From contig NZ_CP021235.1 in NCBI RefSeq assembly GCF_003585765.1, positions 2,170,001-2,234,000 on the forward strand: DNA of 64,000 nt, read 5' to 3'. The translations under genes and the position numbers were made by a program. The stretch comes from Pontibacter actiniarum (lineage in GTDB: Bacteria; Bacteroidota; Bacteroidia; Cytophagales; Hymenobacteraceae). The notes below the pieces were generated by a model. The model saw nothing but the letters and a program-made list of their open reading frames with translations, did not search any database and was not told the origin of the DNA. Below are positions 1 through 8,345 of this stretch, in pieces. Position 1 is the stretch's first letter, and each line of letters opens with the position of its first letter.

Positions 1-1439
1 TCGGAAAACGCCTTTTGCCTTTGCTGGTAGAGCTGGGGCACGAGGTAGTGTGCGTGGTGCGCGACCCCCGCCGCTTTCACCTGCCCGACACGCTGAAGGA
101 GAAGCTACACATCGTAAAGGGGGATTTACTGCAACCGGGCGGTTTAAACGAGTTACCTACAGCTATAGAGGCGGCTTTTTACCTGGTGCACTCCATGGGC
201 TCCGGCCGGGATGATTTTTCTGAGGCTGAGCAGGAAGCGGCGCAGCGCTTCGCCGCGTACCTGGACACCACTGCCGCGAAGCAGGTCATCTACCTCAGCG
301 GCATCTCCAACGACAGGCAGCTGTCGAAGCACCTGGCCTCGCGCCGCCGCGTGGAGGACGTGCTGGCCACAGCCAGGGCTAGCCTGACGGTGTTGCGCGC
401 CGCGATTATTATCGGCTCCGGCAGCGCCTCCTTCGAAATCATCCGCGACCTGGTGGAGAAGCTGCCTGTTATGGTAACGCCAAAGTGGCTCAACTCCCGG
501 TGCCAGCCCATTGCCATCCGCGACGTTCTCTTTTACCTGACGGAGGTACTGGGCCGTGAAGCCTGTTATGGCAGGCGCTTTGAGATCGGCGGCCCCGACG
601 TGCTTACCTACCGGCAAATGCTGCTGAAACTGGCCGAGGTTCGCCACCTGAAACGCTACATTGTAACGCTGCCGGTGCTCACCCCGCGCCTCTCCTCCTA
701 TTGGCTATACTTTGTGACCAGCACAAACTACTCCCTGTCGCAAAGCCTCGTGGACAGCCTTCGCAACGATGCCGTGGTGCGCGACCACAGTATAGACAAG
801 GTTATCCCGCACCGCTGCACACCCTATACCGAGGCGGTTAGCCTGGCCTTCTCCAAGATTGAGCAGAACTCTGTTGTCTCCAGCTGGACCGACTCACTGG
901 TGAGCGGCACCATGCCCCTCAACTACATGGACTTTGTGCAGGTGCCGGCGTACGGAGTGCTGACAGACAGACAGCGCGTAAAGTTTGACCGCCCTCCCGG
1001 GGAGGTGCTGGCCAACATCTGGAGCATCGGCGGGGAGCGCGGGTGGTATAAAACGGATTTCCTGTGGCGCATCCGCGGGCTGCTGGACAAAATGGTGGGC
1101 GGCGTGGGGCTAAGGCGCGGCAGGCGTAGCCCACACCACGTTGAGGCAGGCGACACCATTGATTTCTGGCGCGTACTGGTGGCGGACAGGCAGCACAGGC
1201 GCCTGCTGCTCTACGCGGAGATGAAGCTGCCCGGCGAGGCATGGCTGCAGTTTAAGATAAGCGAAGAGCCGGACGGCAACTACCTGGAGCAGCTGGCTGT
1301 TTACCGCCCCAACGGCTTGCTCGGCCGCCTGTACTGGTACGCGGTTCTGCCGTTCCACTTCATCATCTTCGGCGGCATGGTCCGCAACATTATCCGGTAC
1401 GGAGCGGAAGAGGAAACACAAAGGCAACATTCAGGGTAA
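1..1439 (+). CDS. SDR-type NAD(P)-binding protein with C-terminal DUF2867 domain (5' end outside window)
   Basis: The reading frame is open from the first complete codon (position 3) and reads GKRLLPLLVELGHEV, the usual end of the Rossmann glycine motif (GxxGYIGKRL), so the true start lies upstream of the window and the TTG at 15 is not a start. An atypical SDR/NmrA-like fold fills about the first 300 residues (VVRDPRR, a YLSGIS strand, GSGSASFE); the C-terminal 150 residues look like DUF2867, as in YbjT-type proteins. The C-terminus carries a hydrophobic stretch (AVLPFHFIIFGGMV) that may associate with the membrane. Substrate is unknown; family members are annotated as NAD(P)H-binding oxidoreductases or epimerase-like proteins. 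Followed by a spacer of about 170 bases before purC with its own promoter. Confidence 0.8.
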   Translation, partial: GKRLLPLLVELGHEVVCVVRDPRRFHLPDTLKEKLHIVKGDLLQPGGLNELPTAIEAAFYLVHSMGSGRDDFSEAEQEAAQRFAAYLDTTAAKQVIYLSGISNDRQLSKHLASRRRVEDVLATARASLTVLRAAIIIGSGSASFEIIRDLVEKLPVMVTPKWLNSRCQPIAIRDVLFYLTEVLGREACYGRRFEIGGPDVLTYRQMLLKLAEVRHLKRYIVTLPVLTPRLSSYWLYFVTSTNYSLSQSLVDSLRNDAVVRDHSIDKVIPHRCTPYTEAVSLAFSKIEQNSVVSSWTDSLVSGTMPLNYMDFVQVPAYGVLTDRQRVKFDRPPGEVLANIWSIGGERGWYKTDFLWRIRGLLDKMVGGVGLRRGRRSPHHVEAGDTIDFWRVLVADRQHRRLLLYAEMKLPGEAWLQFKISEEPDGNYLEQLAVYRPNGLLGRLYWYAVLPFHFIIFGGMVRNIIRYGAEEETQRQHSG

Positions 1440-1581
1440 TATGCAAACTATAGGTTCTATAGTATAAAACTTTAAACATATCCCTAAGTATACTTCAATA
1501 TCTTTTGCAAGCTATATAAATCCACCCATGACAGGTGTTCTAACAAGTTTTAGATTTTTTTCTTGCCCTCTAAAATATAGT

Positions 1582-1589
1582 TAACTTTG
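1582..1589 (+). promoter_or_regulatory. Bacteroidota-type -7 box of purC
   Basis: TAACTTTG matches TAnnTTTG exactly, with a TTG at 1563-1565 as a possible -33 element. Predicted transcription start is near 1596, giving a short leader before the ATG at 1614. The box overlaps the TTG at 1587 that would otherwise be an upstream start, which argues for the ATG. Confidence 0.6.
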
Positions 1590-1613
1590 CTTGCCTATAA
1601 CGACACTGACTTA

Positions 1614-2561
1614 ATGGAGGCCATTAAAGAAACTAACTTCACCTTTGCCGGGCAAACCGGCTTTTACAAGGGCAAAGTTCGCGACGTTTACTATTTCGAA
1701 GACAGAATTGCTGTGGTCGCCACAGACCGTATTTCCGCCTTTGACGTCGTACTGCCGCGCGCCATTCCTTACAAAGGACAGGTACTGAACCAGATGGCCA
1801 GCCTCAACCTGAGCGCCACCTCTGACATTGTGCCCAACTGGGTACTCAGCACGCCGGACCCCAACGTAACGATCGGGTACCGCTGCGAGCCCTTTAAAGT
1901 GGAGATGGTGATACGCGGCTACCTTGCCGGCCATGCCTGGCGCGAGTACAGTGCCGGCAAACGCACCCTCTGCGGCGTAGCGCTGCCGGAGGGGCTACGC
2001 GAGAACGATAAGCTGCCGGAGCCGATCATCACCCCCACCACCAAAGCCGACGAAGGGCACGACGAAGACATCTCCCGAGAAGAAATTTTGGCGAAAGGAC
2101 TTGTATCTGAACAAGATTATCTTAATTTGGAGCGTTATACCCGCGCACTCTTTGCCCGTGGCACCGACCTTGCAAAAGAGCGAGGCCTGATACTCGTGGA
2201 CACCAAGTATGAGTTTGGCAAGTATAACGGCCAGATTTTTCTTATCGATGAAATCCACACACCGGACTCTTCCCGTTACTTTTATAGCGAGGGTTATGCC
2301 GAGCGCCAGCAAAGCGGGGAGCCGCAGCGCCAGCTATCGAAGGAGTTCGTGCGCAAATGGCTTATCGAGCACGGCTTTCAGGGGAAAGAGGGGCAGCAGG
2401 TGCCGGAAATGACGGACGAAGTTGTCAATGGCATTTCGGAGCGCTATATAGAGCTATACGAGGTGTTTACGGGCCATAAATTTGAACAAGAGGACTATAA
2501 AAACGTGTTGCAACGCATTGAGCAACACACAAGTGACAATATTTTTACTGCGAAAAGTTAA
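1614..2561 (+). CDS. purC: phosphoribosylaminoimidazole-succinocarboxamide synthase (SAICAR synthetase)
   Basis: Catalyses ATP-dependent ligation of aspartate to CAIR in cytosolic de novo purine synthesis. The 315-residue protein opens with MEAIKETNF and the family motifs GKVRDVY (about residue 20), DRISAFD (about 38) and later VDTKYEFG, full length for the family. I chose the ATG at 1614 rather than the in-frame TTG at 1587 because the latter lies inside the predicted -7 box and because homologues begin at this methionine. No other pur gene is adjacent; a single-gene unit followed 54 bases later by the STAS gene. Confidence 0.95.
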   Translation: MEAIKETNFTFAGQTGFYKGKVRDVYYFEDRIAVVATDRISAFDVVLPRAIPYKGQVLNQMASLNLSATSDIVPNWVLSTPDPNVTIGYRCEPFKVEMVIRGYLAGHAWREYSAGKRTLCGVALPEGLRENDKLPEPIITPTTKADEGHDEDISREEILAKGLVSEQDYLNLERYTRALFARGTDLAKERGLILVDTKYEFGKYNGQIFLIDEIHTPDSSRYFYSEGYAERQQSGEPQRQLSKEFVRKWLIEHGFQGKEGQQVPEMTDEVVNGISERYIELYEVFTGHKFEQEDYKNVLQRIEQHTSDNIFTAKS

Positions 2562-2615
2562 GTTTGTTAAACTAGATTTTGGTACATTCGCATTTAAATC
2601 CTTTACTGGTAGACT

Positions 2616-2993
2616 ATGAAGTACACGATAGATAAGAAAGAAAACTACACGATTATCACGATAGATGAGAAGAAGTTGGATACTTCAATCGCCCCAGACC
2701 TGAAGTCTGAGTTCGTGAAATTGAATGCAGAAGGGATCAACAACCTGATTCTTGACCTGAGCGACGTCAAATACACTGACTCCTCCGGCTTAAGCTCTAT
2801 ACTGATTGCCAACCGCCTTTGCAACTCATCCAGCGGCCTGTTGATTCTGACCGGCCTGCAGGACCATGTCATGAAGCTGATCACGATCTCCAAGCTGGAG
2901 TCGGTGCTGAACATCCTCCCAACGGTGGAAGAGGCCATCGACCGTGTGTTCCTGCACGAGATTGAGCAGGACCTGACAAATAAAGAAGACTAA
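2616..2993 (+). CDS. STAS-domain protein (anti-sigma factor antagonist-like)
   Basis: A 125-residue single STAS domain. The diagnostic loop DSSGLSS (about residues 56-62) holds the serine that is phosphorylated in SpoIIAA/RsbV-type proteins, preceded by LILDLSDV. No anti-sigma kinase or sigma factor is adjacent, so its partner is not visible. The start ATG at 2616 is the only plausible one. It is followed after only 15 bases by the RNase Z gene, so the two are probably co-transcribed; this pairing is common in Bacteroidota but its meaning is not known to me. Confidence 0.85.
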   Translation: MKYTIDKKENYTIITIDEKKLDTSIAPDLKSEFVKLNAEGINNLILDLSDVKYTDSSGLSSILIANRLCNSSSGLLILTGLQDHVMKLITISKLESVLNILPTVEEAIDRVFLHEIEQDLTNKED

Positions 2994-3008
2994 GTACACG
3001 CGCCTGTT

Positions 3009-3926
3009 GTGGATTTCGAACTCAGGATTTTGGGTAGTTCGTCGGCCACACCCTCGGCAAACAGACACCATACCGCCCAAATATTAACAATTGGCAATCA
3101 GTATCACCTGATTGACTGCGGTGAAGGTACGCAAATGCAGCTGATGCTTTACAAGATAAAGCATCAGCGCATTTGCAATATCTACATCAGCCACCTGCAC
3201 GGCGACCATTACTTTGGGCTGCCGGGGTTGCTCTCCACCATGCACCTGCAGGGCCGCCAAACGCCGCTGCACCTCTTTGGCCCTCCCGGCCTCCAGGAAA
3301 TCCTAAGCCTGCAGTTCAAGTACTCCGGCACCAACCTTAACTTCAACCTCGTCTTTCATGAGCTGGACACATCCTGCCATAAGAAGATATTCGAGGATAA
3401 AAGCATTACCGTACACACCCTGCCGATGGAGCACCGGGTGCCCTGTGCCGGGTTTGTGTTCCGGGAGAAGCAGAAGCCGCGCCCGCTCATCAAGGAAAAA
3501 CTCCCTGACTTTCTGCGCCCGCCACAGCTCGTGCGCCTGAAATGGGGTGCGGACATCCTGGACGAGGCAGGCAACGTGCTTGTGTACAACCGCGATGTAA
3601 CGATGGAGCCGAAGCGCAGCCGCAGCTATGCGTACTGCTCCGATAGCCGCTACAAACCGGAATTACTCCCTTACCTGCACAACATCGACCTGCTTTACCA
3701 CGAGGCCACCTTTACAGACGAGCTCCGTGAGCGCGCCGACTATACCTTCCACAGTACTGCCCGGCAGGCTGCAGCCCTTGCCCTTGCCGCAGAGGTGCGG
3801 CACCTGCTCATCGGCCACTTCTCCGTCCGGTACAAAGACCTGACGCCCCTGCTGGAGGAGGCCAGGGAGCATTTTGCCAAAACGGACTTAGCCACCGAAG
3901 GCAGTATCTTTTGCGTGCAGGAGTAA
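3009..3926 (+). CDS. rnz: ribonuclease Z (tRNA 3'-processing endonuclease)
   Basis: Metallo-beta-lactamase-fold nuclease that removes the 3' trailer from tRNA precursors. The 305-residue protein begins MDFELRILGSSSATP with the zinc motif HxHxDH as SHLHGDH (H62, H64, D66, H67) and a C-terminal LLIGHFSVRY that supplies the late histidine; length is typical of the short (ElaC) form. The start is GTG at 3009, placed by homologous N-termini and by the 15-base gap from the STAS gene; no ATG fits better. Confidence 0.93.
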   Translation: MDFELRILGSSSATPSANRHHTAQILTIGNQYHLIDCGEGTQMQLMLYKIKHQRICNIYISHLHGDHYFGLPGLLSTMHLQGRQTPLHLFGPPGLQEILSLQFKYSGTNLNFNLVFHELDTSCHKKIFEDKSITVHTLPMEHRVPCAGFVFREKQKPRPLIKEKLPDFLRPPQLVRLKWGADILDEAGNVLVYNRDVTMEPKRSRSYAYCSDSRYKPELLPYLHNIDLLYHEATFTDELRERADYTFHSTARQAAALALAAEVRHLLIGHFSVRYKDLTPLLEEAREHFAKTDLATEGSIFCVQE

Positions 3927-4286
3927 ACTTCTTCGCTCCGGTTGTAGGCCAGCGCGCGCCGTTTAACCTCAGCAACTCCGGGCCGAACAGCTGTAGGAAA
4001 ACTCTTACCTTTCTCTACACCCGCTACGGAGCTCAGCGCCTTCGCCAGCACACTCTGGCAAAGGCAACAGGAACCCAACTCTAGGGTATATAGCGGTAAA
4101 ACAGCAAAAAACATTGACCTGCAGCCTTTTCCGGCCCCAAAAACAACCCTCCCTGTGCGCGTCTTACAGGCCACAGGCGCACACCATCCCTTTAAAGCGA
4201 CACGTTTTGCTTTTATACTAGCTGCTGATGTTGTTTCTTTACAGGTCCTGCACAAGGCGCAGTTACGTTTAAAGCTAAGCAGCATC
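3927..4286. other. intergenic spacer without recognisable gene
   Basis: About 360 bases between rnz and the queuosine-precursor transporter. I see no convincing ORF, hairpin terminator, preQ1 riboswitch fold or perfect TAnnTTTG box. The open frame on the minus strand here (about 180 codons) overlaps the end of rnz and looks like a by-product of codon bias. Confidence 0.4.
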
Positions 4287-5093
4287 ATGGTTCACACAAG
4301 CCCATCACAGCACGCGCACGAGAAAAAGCGCACACAGCTCTTCCTGGTTCTCAGCGGTATCTTTATCTCCAATGCCCTCCTGGCAGAACTGATCGGGGTT
4401 AAGATATTTTCGGGCGAGGCACTGCTTGGGCTGCCGGGGGCGCAGATCCCGACACTGGGAGGCGCTAAACTGGACTTTAACCTGACAGCCGGCGTAGTGA
4501 TCTGGCCTGTCGTCTTTATCACCACGGACATTATCAATGAGTACTTCGGCAAGGAAGGGGTGAAAAAAGTGAGTATCCTCACCGTGCTGCTCATCCTGTA
4601 CGCCTTCCTGGTCATCAGCGCCGTAACCGGTTTGCCGCCTGCCCAGTTTTGGCTGGATGTAAACAGCACCGATCCGCAGGGCAACCCCTTCGACATCAAC
4701 TACGCCTACAACAGTGTGTACCGCCAGGGCCTGGGCATAATCGTCGGTTCGATGGCCGCCTTCCTGCTCTCGCAGTTCCTGGATGCCACTGTTTTCCACT
4801 GGCTGCGCCACATTACCGGCAGCAAAAAGATATGGCTGCGCGCCACCGGCTCCACGCTGGTCTCCCAACTCATCGACTCGCTTGTGGTTCTTTTCATAGC
4901 CTTCTACGCCTTTGGCAACTGGTCTATGGAGCAGGTGCTGTCGGTGGCGGCCATCAACTACATCTACAAATTCTGCGTTGCCGTGCTGCTAACGCCACTG
5001 CTCTACGTGGCACATTACCTGATTGACGGCTACCTGGGCAAGCGGCAGGCGGAGGAGCTAATGGAGGAGGCCGCCGTGGAAAGCGGGGACTAA
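4287..5093 (+). CDS. queuosine precursor transporter (YhhQ/VUT family)
   Basis: Integral membrane protein of 268 residues with about six hydrophobic segments, matching the YhhQ family (formerly DUF165) that imports queuosine precursors (preQ0/preQ1) for tRNA modification. Family-like features are the N-terminal SGIFISNALLAELIGVKIF, a FITTDIINEYFG loop after the third strand of hydrophobicity, and RATGSTLVSQLIDS near residue 190. I place the start at ATG 4287 (MVHTSPSQ), because the in-frame extension back to GTG 4155 adds 44 residues with no family character. Other queuosine genes are not in the window. Confidence 0.88.
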   Translation: MVHTSPSQHAHEKKRTQLFLVLSGIFISNALLAELIGVKIFSGEALLGLPGAQIPTLGGAKLDFNLTAGVVIWPVVFITTDIINEYFGKEGVKKVSILTVLLILYAFLVISAVTGLPPAQFWLDVNSTDPQGNPFDINYAYNSVYRQGLGIIVGSMAAFLLSQFLDATVFHWLRHITGSKKIWLRATGSTLVSQLIDSLVVLFIAFYAFGNWSMEQVLSVAAINYIYKFCVAVLLTPLLYVAHYLIDGYLGKRQAEELMEEAAVESGD

Positions 5094-5129
5094 AGCAAAA
5101 TTTTCGCGCTTGTAATCAAAAGCTTAGGC

Positions 5130-5164
5130 CACAAGTATAAATTTAATTTGGATTTATACTTGTG
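5130..5164. promoter_or_regulatory. 13-bp perfect inverted repeat overlapping a -33 region (candidate operator)
   Basis: CACAAGTATAAAT at 5130-5142 and its exact reverse complement at 5152-5164, separated by nine bases. The TTTG at 5147-5150, in the loop, is 21 bases upstream of the TACCTTTG box, so the palindrome straddles the likely -33 element. It could be a regulator-binding site for the downstream transcript, or the terminator of the preceding gene, but it lacks a T-run. Confidence 0.5.
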
Positions 5165-5171
5165 CTGCCCT

Positions 5172-5179
5172 TACCTTTG
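5172..5179 (+). promoter_or_regulatory. -7 box of the leader-peptide/DMT-transporter transcript
   Basis: TACCTTTG matches TAnnTTTG exactly; TTTG at 5147-5150 is a candidate -33 element. Predicted start near 5187, about 12 bases before the leader-peptide ATG. Confidence 0.6.
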
Positions 5180-5198
5180 TAGCCTTGCAAAATAGAAA

Positions 5199-5261
5199 AT
5201 GCCTGCACATTTAGCACATACACAGATTTTCATCACAGGCTACGAGCTACACGACCTGTAA
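5199..5261 (+). CDS. candidate 20-residue leader peptide of an attenuator
   Basis: ATG-to-TAA frame encoding MPAHLAHTQIFITGYELHDL, too short for ordinary ORF calls. It lies just downstream of a good promoter and its stop codon directly abuts the first of two mutually exclusive hairpins, the geometry of ribosome-mediated attenuation. The peptide contains three His, three Leu, two Ile and two Thr but no long run of one amino acid, so the sensed signal cannot be named. A chance frame cannot be excluded. Confidence 0.5.
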   Translation: MPAHLAHTQIFITGYELHDL

Positions 5262-5313
5262 CAGCTCCCCAATCTCTTTTGGGGCTGCTTCGGCCCCTCC
5301 TATTCTATTTTTT
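5262..5313 (+). terminator. attenuator: competing antiterminator and terminator hairpins
   Basis: Hairpin 1 pairs CAGCTCCCC (5262-5270, one bulged T) with GGGGCTG (5281-5287). Hairpin 2 pairs GGGGC (5281-5285, extendable by two pairs) with GCCCC (5293-5297) and is followed by a T-rich tract (5298-5313), so it is an intrinsic terminator. Both use 5281-5285 and cannot coexist. A ribosome that reaches the leader stop codon (5259-5261) would cover the left arm of hairpin 1 and favour termination; a stalled ribosome would favour readthrough into the transporter gene. Confidence 0.6.
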
Positions 5314-5344
5314 GTTGGTTGATTTTTAGACTGGAGGGACATTT

Positions 5345-6259
5345 ATGTTCAGAGGAATCGCCTTGGTATTTCTTGGCGCGTGTAGTTTTGGTGTGCTTTC
5401 TACTTTTGTAAAGCTTGCTTACAAGGAAGGTTTTAACTTGGGTGAAGTAACGGGCACTCAGGTTTTTTTTGGGTTGATTATTCTTTGGACACTCGTGCTG
5501 TTGCGAAAGCTGCTTGGCGGCAAAAGCAACAGCACGTCGTTCAAGGAGAAGCTCAAGCTGGTTGCCATGGGCACCAGTACCGGCCTTGTCAGTATTTTCT
5601 ACTACAAGTGTGTTCAAACTGTTCCGGCATCCATTGCCATCCTGCTGCTGATGCAGTTTACCTGGATGAGCCTGCTGCTGGACGCTATCATAAAACGCAA
5701 ACTACCGAGCCTAACCCAGGTGCTTATGGTAGTACTGGTACTACTGGGCACTGCGCTGGCCGGTCGGCTTTTTGCGGGCACAGTGCCAGACTTTGACTTG
5801 ACGGGCATTGCCTTTGGCTTACTGGCTGCGGTCTCCTACACGTTCTTCCTGATGATCAACGGATCCGCGGGAAACAACCTGCACCCGACCACTAAAAGCG
5901 CCCTGATCCTGACGGGTGCCTGCGTACTGGTCTTCAGTATATTTCCGCCTCAGTTTTTGGTGAGTGGCGCCCTGTTCAACGGCCTGTTTAAATGGGGATT
6001 GGTGCTGGCGCTGTTCGGCACGGTCATTCCGCCGCTGTTCTACGCGTACGGGATTCCGAAAACGGGCCTTGGGCTAAGCGCTATACTTAGCGCCGCAGAG
6101 CTTCCGGTAGCCGTGCTTATGTCCAGCCTCATACTGCACGAGGAAGTGTGGGCGATGCAGTGGATCGGTGTGGCACTTATTTTAACGGCCATTGCCTTGT
6201 CTAACATCAGTTCCCTTGGGCAAAAGAAGAAGAAACGCGCTGCCGCAGTGGCAGCTTAA
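5345..6259 (+). CDS. EamA/DMT-superfamily transporter
   Basis: A 304-residue membrane protein with ten hydrophobic segments arranged as two five-segment EamA repeats, the standard drug/metabolite transporter layout. It starts MFRGIALVFLGACSFG and ends with a basic tail (QKKKKRAAA). The second repeat contains the typical ALFGTVIPPLFYAYGI and SAAELPVAVLMSSLIL. A GGAGGG Shine-Dalgarno-like sequence at 5333-5338 precedes the ATG, unusual for this phylum, where such sites are weak. The substrate is unknown; amino-acid or metabolite export is plausible because the gene sits behind a candidate translation-sensing attenuator. Confidence 0.87.
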   Translation: MFRGIALVFLGACSFGVLSTFVKLAYKEGFNLGEVTGTQVFFGLIILWTLVLLRKLLGGKSNSTSFKEKLKLVAMGTSTGLVSIFYYKCVQTVPASIAILLLMQFTWMSLLLDAIIKRKLPSLTQVLMVVLVLLGTALAGRLFAGTVPDFDLTGIAFGLLAAVSYTFFLMINGSAGNNLHPTTKSALILTGACVLVFSIFPPQFLVSGALFNGLFKWGLVLALFGTVIPPLFYAYGIPKTGLGLSAILSAAELPVAVLMSSLILHEEVWAMQWIGVALILTAIALSNISSLGQKKKKRAAAVAA

Positions 6260-6562
6260 AGTATAATTGTTTTTGGTTGATTGATAGGATGGTTAGGAGT
6301 TGCTTGCTGCAGCTGCCTGGCCATTTCTGTTTACAGGCTACCTTACGTCAAAAGGTGCCGGCCTGCTTCTAAAATACAACTTTATTCCCCCACCCCCGTA
6401 GCACCTGCACCTCCCCTTCCACGTAGTGCCTGGCCTGTAATACACGCCTCCGTACACAATAAAGAGCGTTTTGCCACGGTTTACTATAAGCAGTGCAGTA
6501 TGGCGAACGCCGTATCCTGCACCGCTGAATTTTTATAACCACGGCCCCAGAACCGATACAAC
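6260..6562. other. spacer without supported features
   Basis: About 300 bases between the transporter and the NlpE-like gene. An 85-codon open frame (6281-6538) has no family resemblance and an odd composition. One AAGTATA word directly follows the transporter stop codon. Nothing else seen. Confidence 0.4.
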
Positions 6563-7108
6563 ATGAAAACGCTCATCGCATTTATAATCCTATTCTCAGT
6601 AACCTTTGGCTCGCAGCAGGCACAGGCACAAACCGGTAAAAGCTATAGCGAGTGGCTGAAAGGCAAAAGCGGAGGCAGCAAGGCCACGGCCAAAAAAGCT
6701 TCCGCCAAGGCGAAGGCTGCCGGAACAACAGCAGAGGCCGCCTCCGCTCCTGCCATGGCGGCACCCAACGGCACCTTCAGAGGCACGTTAGCCTGCGCCG
6801 ACTGCCAGGGCATACGGGTGGAGCTGACACTCACAGGTGCCCCGAAAGACGCCAACCGCTCCTTTACGATGAAACAGATGTACGTGGGCAAACCAGAGAG
6901 CAAAGGTGTGGTTAGCAGCAGCGGCAAGTGGTTTTTGGCAAAAGGCAACATACAGAACCCGGAAGCGGTGGTACTGCAGCTGATACCGACAGCCGGCGAC
7001 GTAGAGCCGGTCTACTTTCTGCAGGTAAGCGAGCGCGAGATCAAACTACTCAACCGCCAGCAGGATGAGTTTAAGGATTCCCGGAACTACTCGCTCCGCA
7101 AACTATAG
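6563..7108 (+). CDS. secreted NlpE-like protein
   Basis: A 181-residue protein with a cleavable signal peptide (about residues 1-22, ending AQAQ), a low-complexity Ala/Lys/Ser linker (about 35-68) and an NlpE N-terminal-type domain starting GTFRGTLACADCQGI. The CxxC in ACADC is the hallmark that in E. coli NlpE is linked to copper and to surface sensing. Unlike E. coli NlpE there is no lipobox cysteine after the signal sequence, so this copy is predicted to be soluble in the periplasm. Function is inferred from the domain only. Confidence 0.75.
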   Translation: MKTLIAFIILFSVTFGSQQAQAQTGKSYSEWLKGKSGGSKATAKKASAKAKAAGTTAEAASAPAMAAPNGTFRGTLACADCQGIRVELTLTGAPKDANRSFTMKQMYVGKPESKGVVSSSGKWFLAKGNIQNPEAVVLQLIPTAGDVEPVYFLQVSEREIKLLNRQQDEFKDSRNYSLRKL

Positions 7109-7197
7109 GCCGCCTGTTCCGAAATGTCGCAGCTGGGCTAGGCATGTTTCCAGCATTTTCACGTAATTTGCACCCGGAACAAAGAACACCCTAACCT

Positions 7198-8172
7198 ATG
7201 GCACGATATCTTACAGGAATCCAGAGCACGGGCCGCCCGCACCTGGGCAACCTGCTTGGCGCTATCATTCCTGCTATCAAGTTCTCGGAGACCTCTAACC
7301 AGGAGGCGATGTACTTTATCGCAGACATGCACTCGCTCACTACCATCCGTGATGCCGAAACGCTGCGACACAACACCTACTCGGTGGCGGCCGCCTGGCT
7401 TGCCTTCGGTTTTGACACTGACAAGCATATTTTCTACCGCCAGTCCGACGTGCCGATGGTAACGGAACTGAGCTGGTACCTGAGCTGCTTCACACCGTTC
7501 CCGATGCTGGCCAACGCCCACTCCTTTAAAGATAAGTCGTCGCGCCGCGGCCTGGCTGATGTGAACGCCGGCTTGTTCACTTACCCGGTGCTTATGGCCG
7601 CCGACATCCTGATGTACGATGCGAACTTTGTGCCCGTGGGGAAAGACCAGATCCAGCACCTGGAGATCACCCGCGACATTGCCAGCTCGTTTAACCATGT
7701 GTACGGGGAGACTTTTGTGCTGCCGGAGGCCAAGACAGACGAAACCGTTATGACCGTACCCGGTATTAACGGGGAGAAGATGAGCAAGTCCTACGGCAAC
7801 ATCATTGATATTTTTGAGGCTGATAAACCGCTGCGCAAGGTCATCATGAGCATTGTAACGGACAGCAAAGCACTGGAAGAGCCGAAAGACCCTGAGGGGG
7901 ACACCGTGTTCCAGCTGTACAGCCTGCTGGCGTCGCCGGAGCAGATTGAGACGATGCGCCAGAACTACCTGGCGGGCGGCTACGGCTACGGCCATGCCAA
8001 ACAGGCGCTCTACGAGCTTGTGATCCACAAGTATGCCAAGGAGCGGGAGCTGTTTAACTATTACATGAACAACCTGCCGGAGCTGGACAAGAAACTGCTG
8101 GAAGGAGCCGAGAAGGCCAAGGCAATAGCACGGCCGGTACTGGAGCGCGTGCGTCAGAAGCTGGGATACTAG
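7198..8172 (+). CDS. trpS: tryptophanyl-tRNA synthetase
   Basis: Charges tRNA-Trp with tryptophan. The 324-residue class I synthetase has the HIGH-type motif PHLGN (residues 14-18, after GIQSTGR) and KMSKS (about 195-199, followed by YGN), plus the family's PVLMAADILMYD and GKDQIQHLEITRDIA segments. Length is normal for the bacterial enzyme. ATG at 7198 is the first in-frame start with a conserved N-terminus. Single-gene unit closed by a strong terminator. Confidence 0.96.
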   Translation: MARYLTGIQSTGRPHLGNLLGAIIPAIKFSETSNQEAMYFIADMHSLTTIRDAETLRHNTYSVAAAWLAFGFDTDKHIFYRQSDVPMVTELSWYLSCFTPFPMLANAHSFKDKSSRRGLADVNAGLFTYPVLMAADILMYDANFVPVGKDQIQHLEITRDIASSFNHVYGETFVLPEAKTDETVMTVPGINGEKMSKSYGNIIDIFEADKPLRKVIMSIVTDSKALEEPKDPEGDTVFQLYSLLASPEQIETMRQNYLAGGYGYGHAKQALYELVIHKYAKERELFNYYMNNLPELDKKLLEGAEKAKAIARPVLERVRQKLGY

Positions 8173-8207
8173 CAGCTACCCATAAGAGAAGAATACAAAA
8201 GCACAGA

Positions 8208-8241
8208 AGCGGCAACGGAGAAATCTGTTGCCGCTTTTTTT
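8208..8241 (+). terminator. intrinsic terminator of trpS
   Basis: Perfect 9-bp stem AGCGGCAAC (8208-8216) / GTTGCCGCT (8227-8235) with a 10-base loop, followed by a run of T. Confidence 0.85.
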
Positions 8242-8345
8242 AATGTTTATACTTTAAAGTTGCGCTTCCTTTTTTTACATATCATACATTATCTATATAT
8301 TATGAGCTCATTTCAAATCAACCTAAACACCTGAACCTAAAACTT

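Noticed and set aside
15..17. TTG as start of the first gene
   Set aside because: Upstream codons continue a Rossmann motif (GKRLL), so the gene is cut by the window edge.
1587..1589. TTG start of purC
   Set aside because: It lies in the TAACTTTG promoter box, and homologues begin at the ATG at 1614.
3740..4288. Minus-strand frame of about 180 codons in the spacer after rnz
   Set aside because: Overlaps the conserved 3' end of rnz, no recognisable domain, and Cys/Arg/Ser-rich composition typical of non-coding frames.
6281..6538. 85-codon frame between the DMT transporter and NlpE-like genes
   Set aside because: Pro/Cys-rich, no domain, no promoter or ribosome-binding hints.
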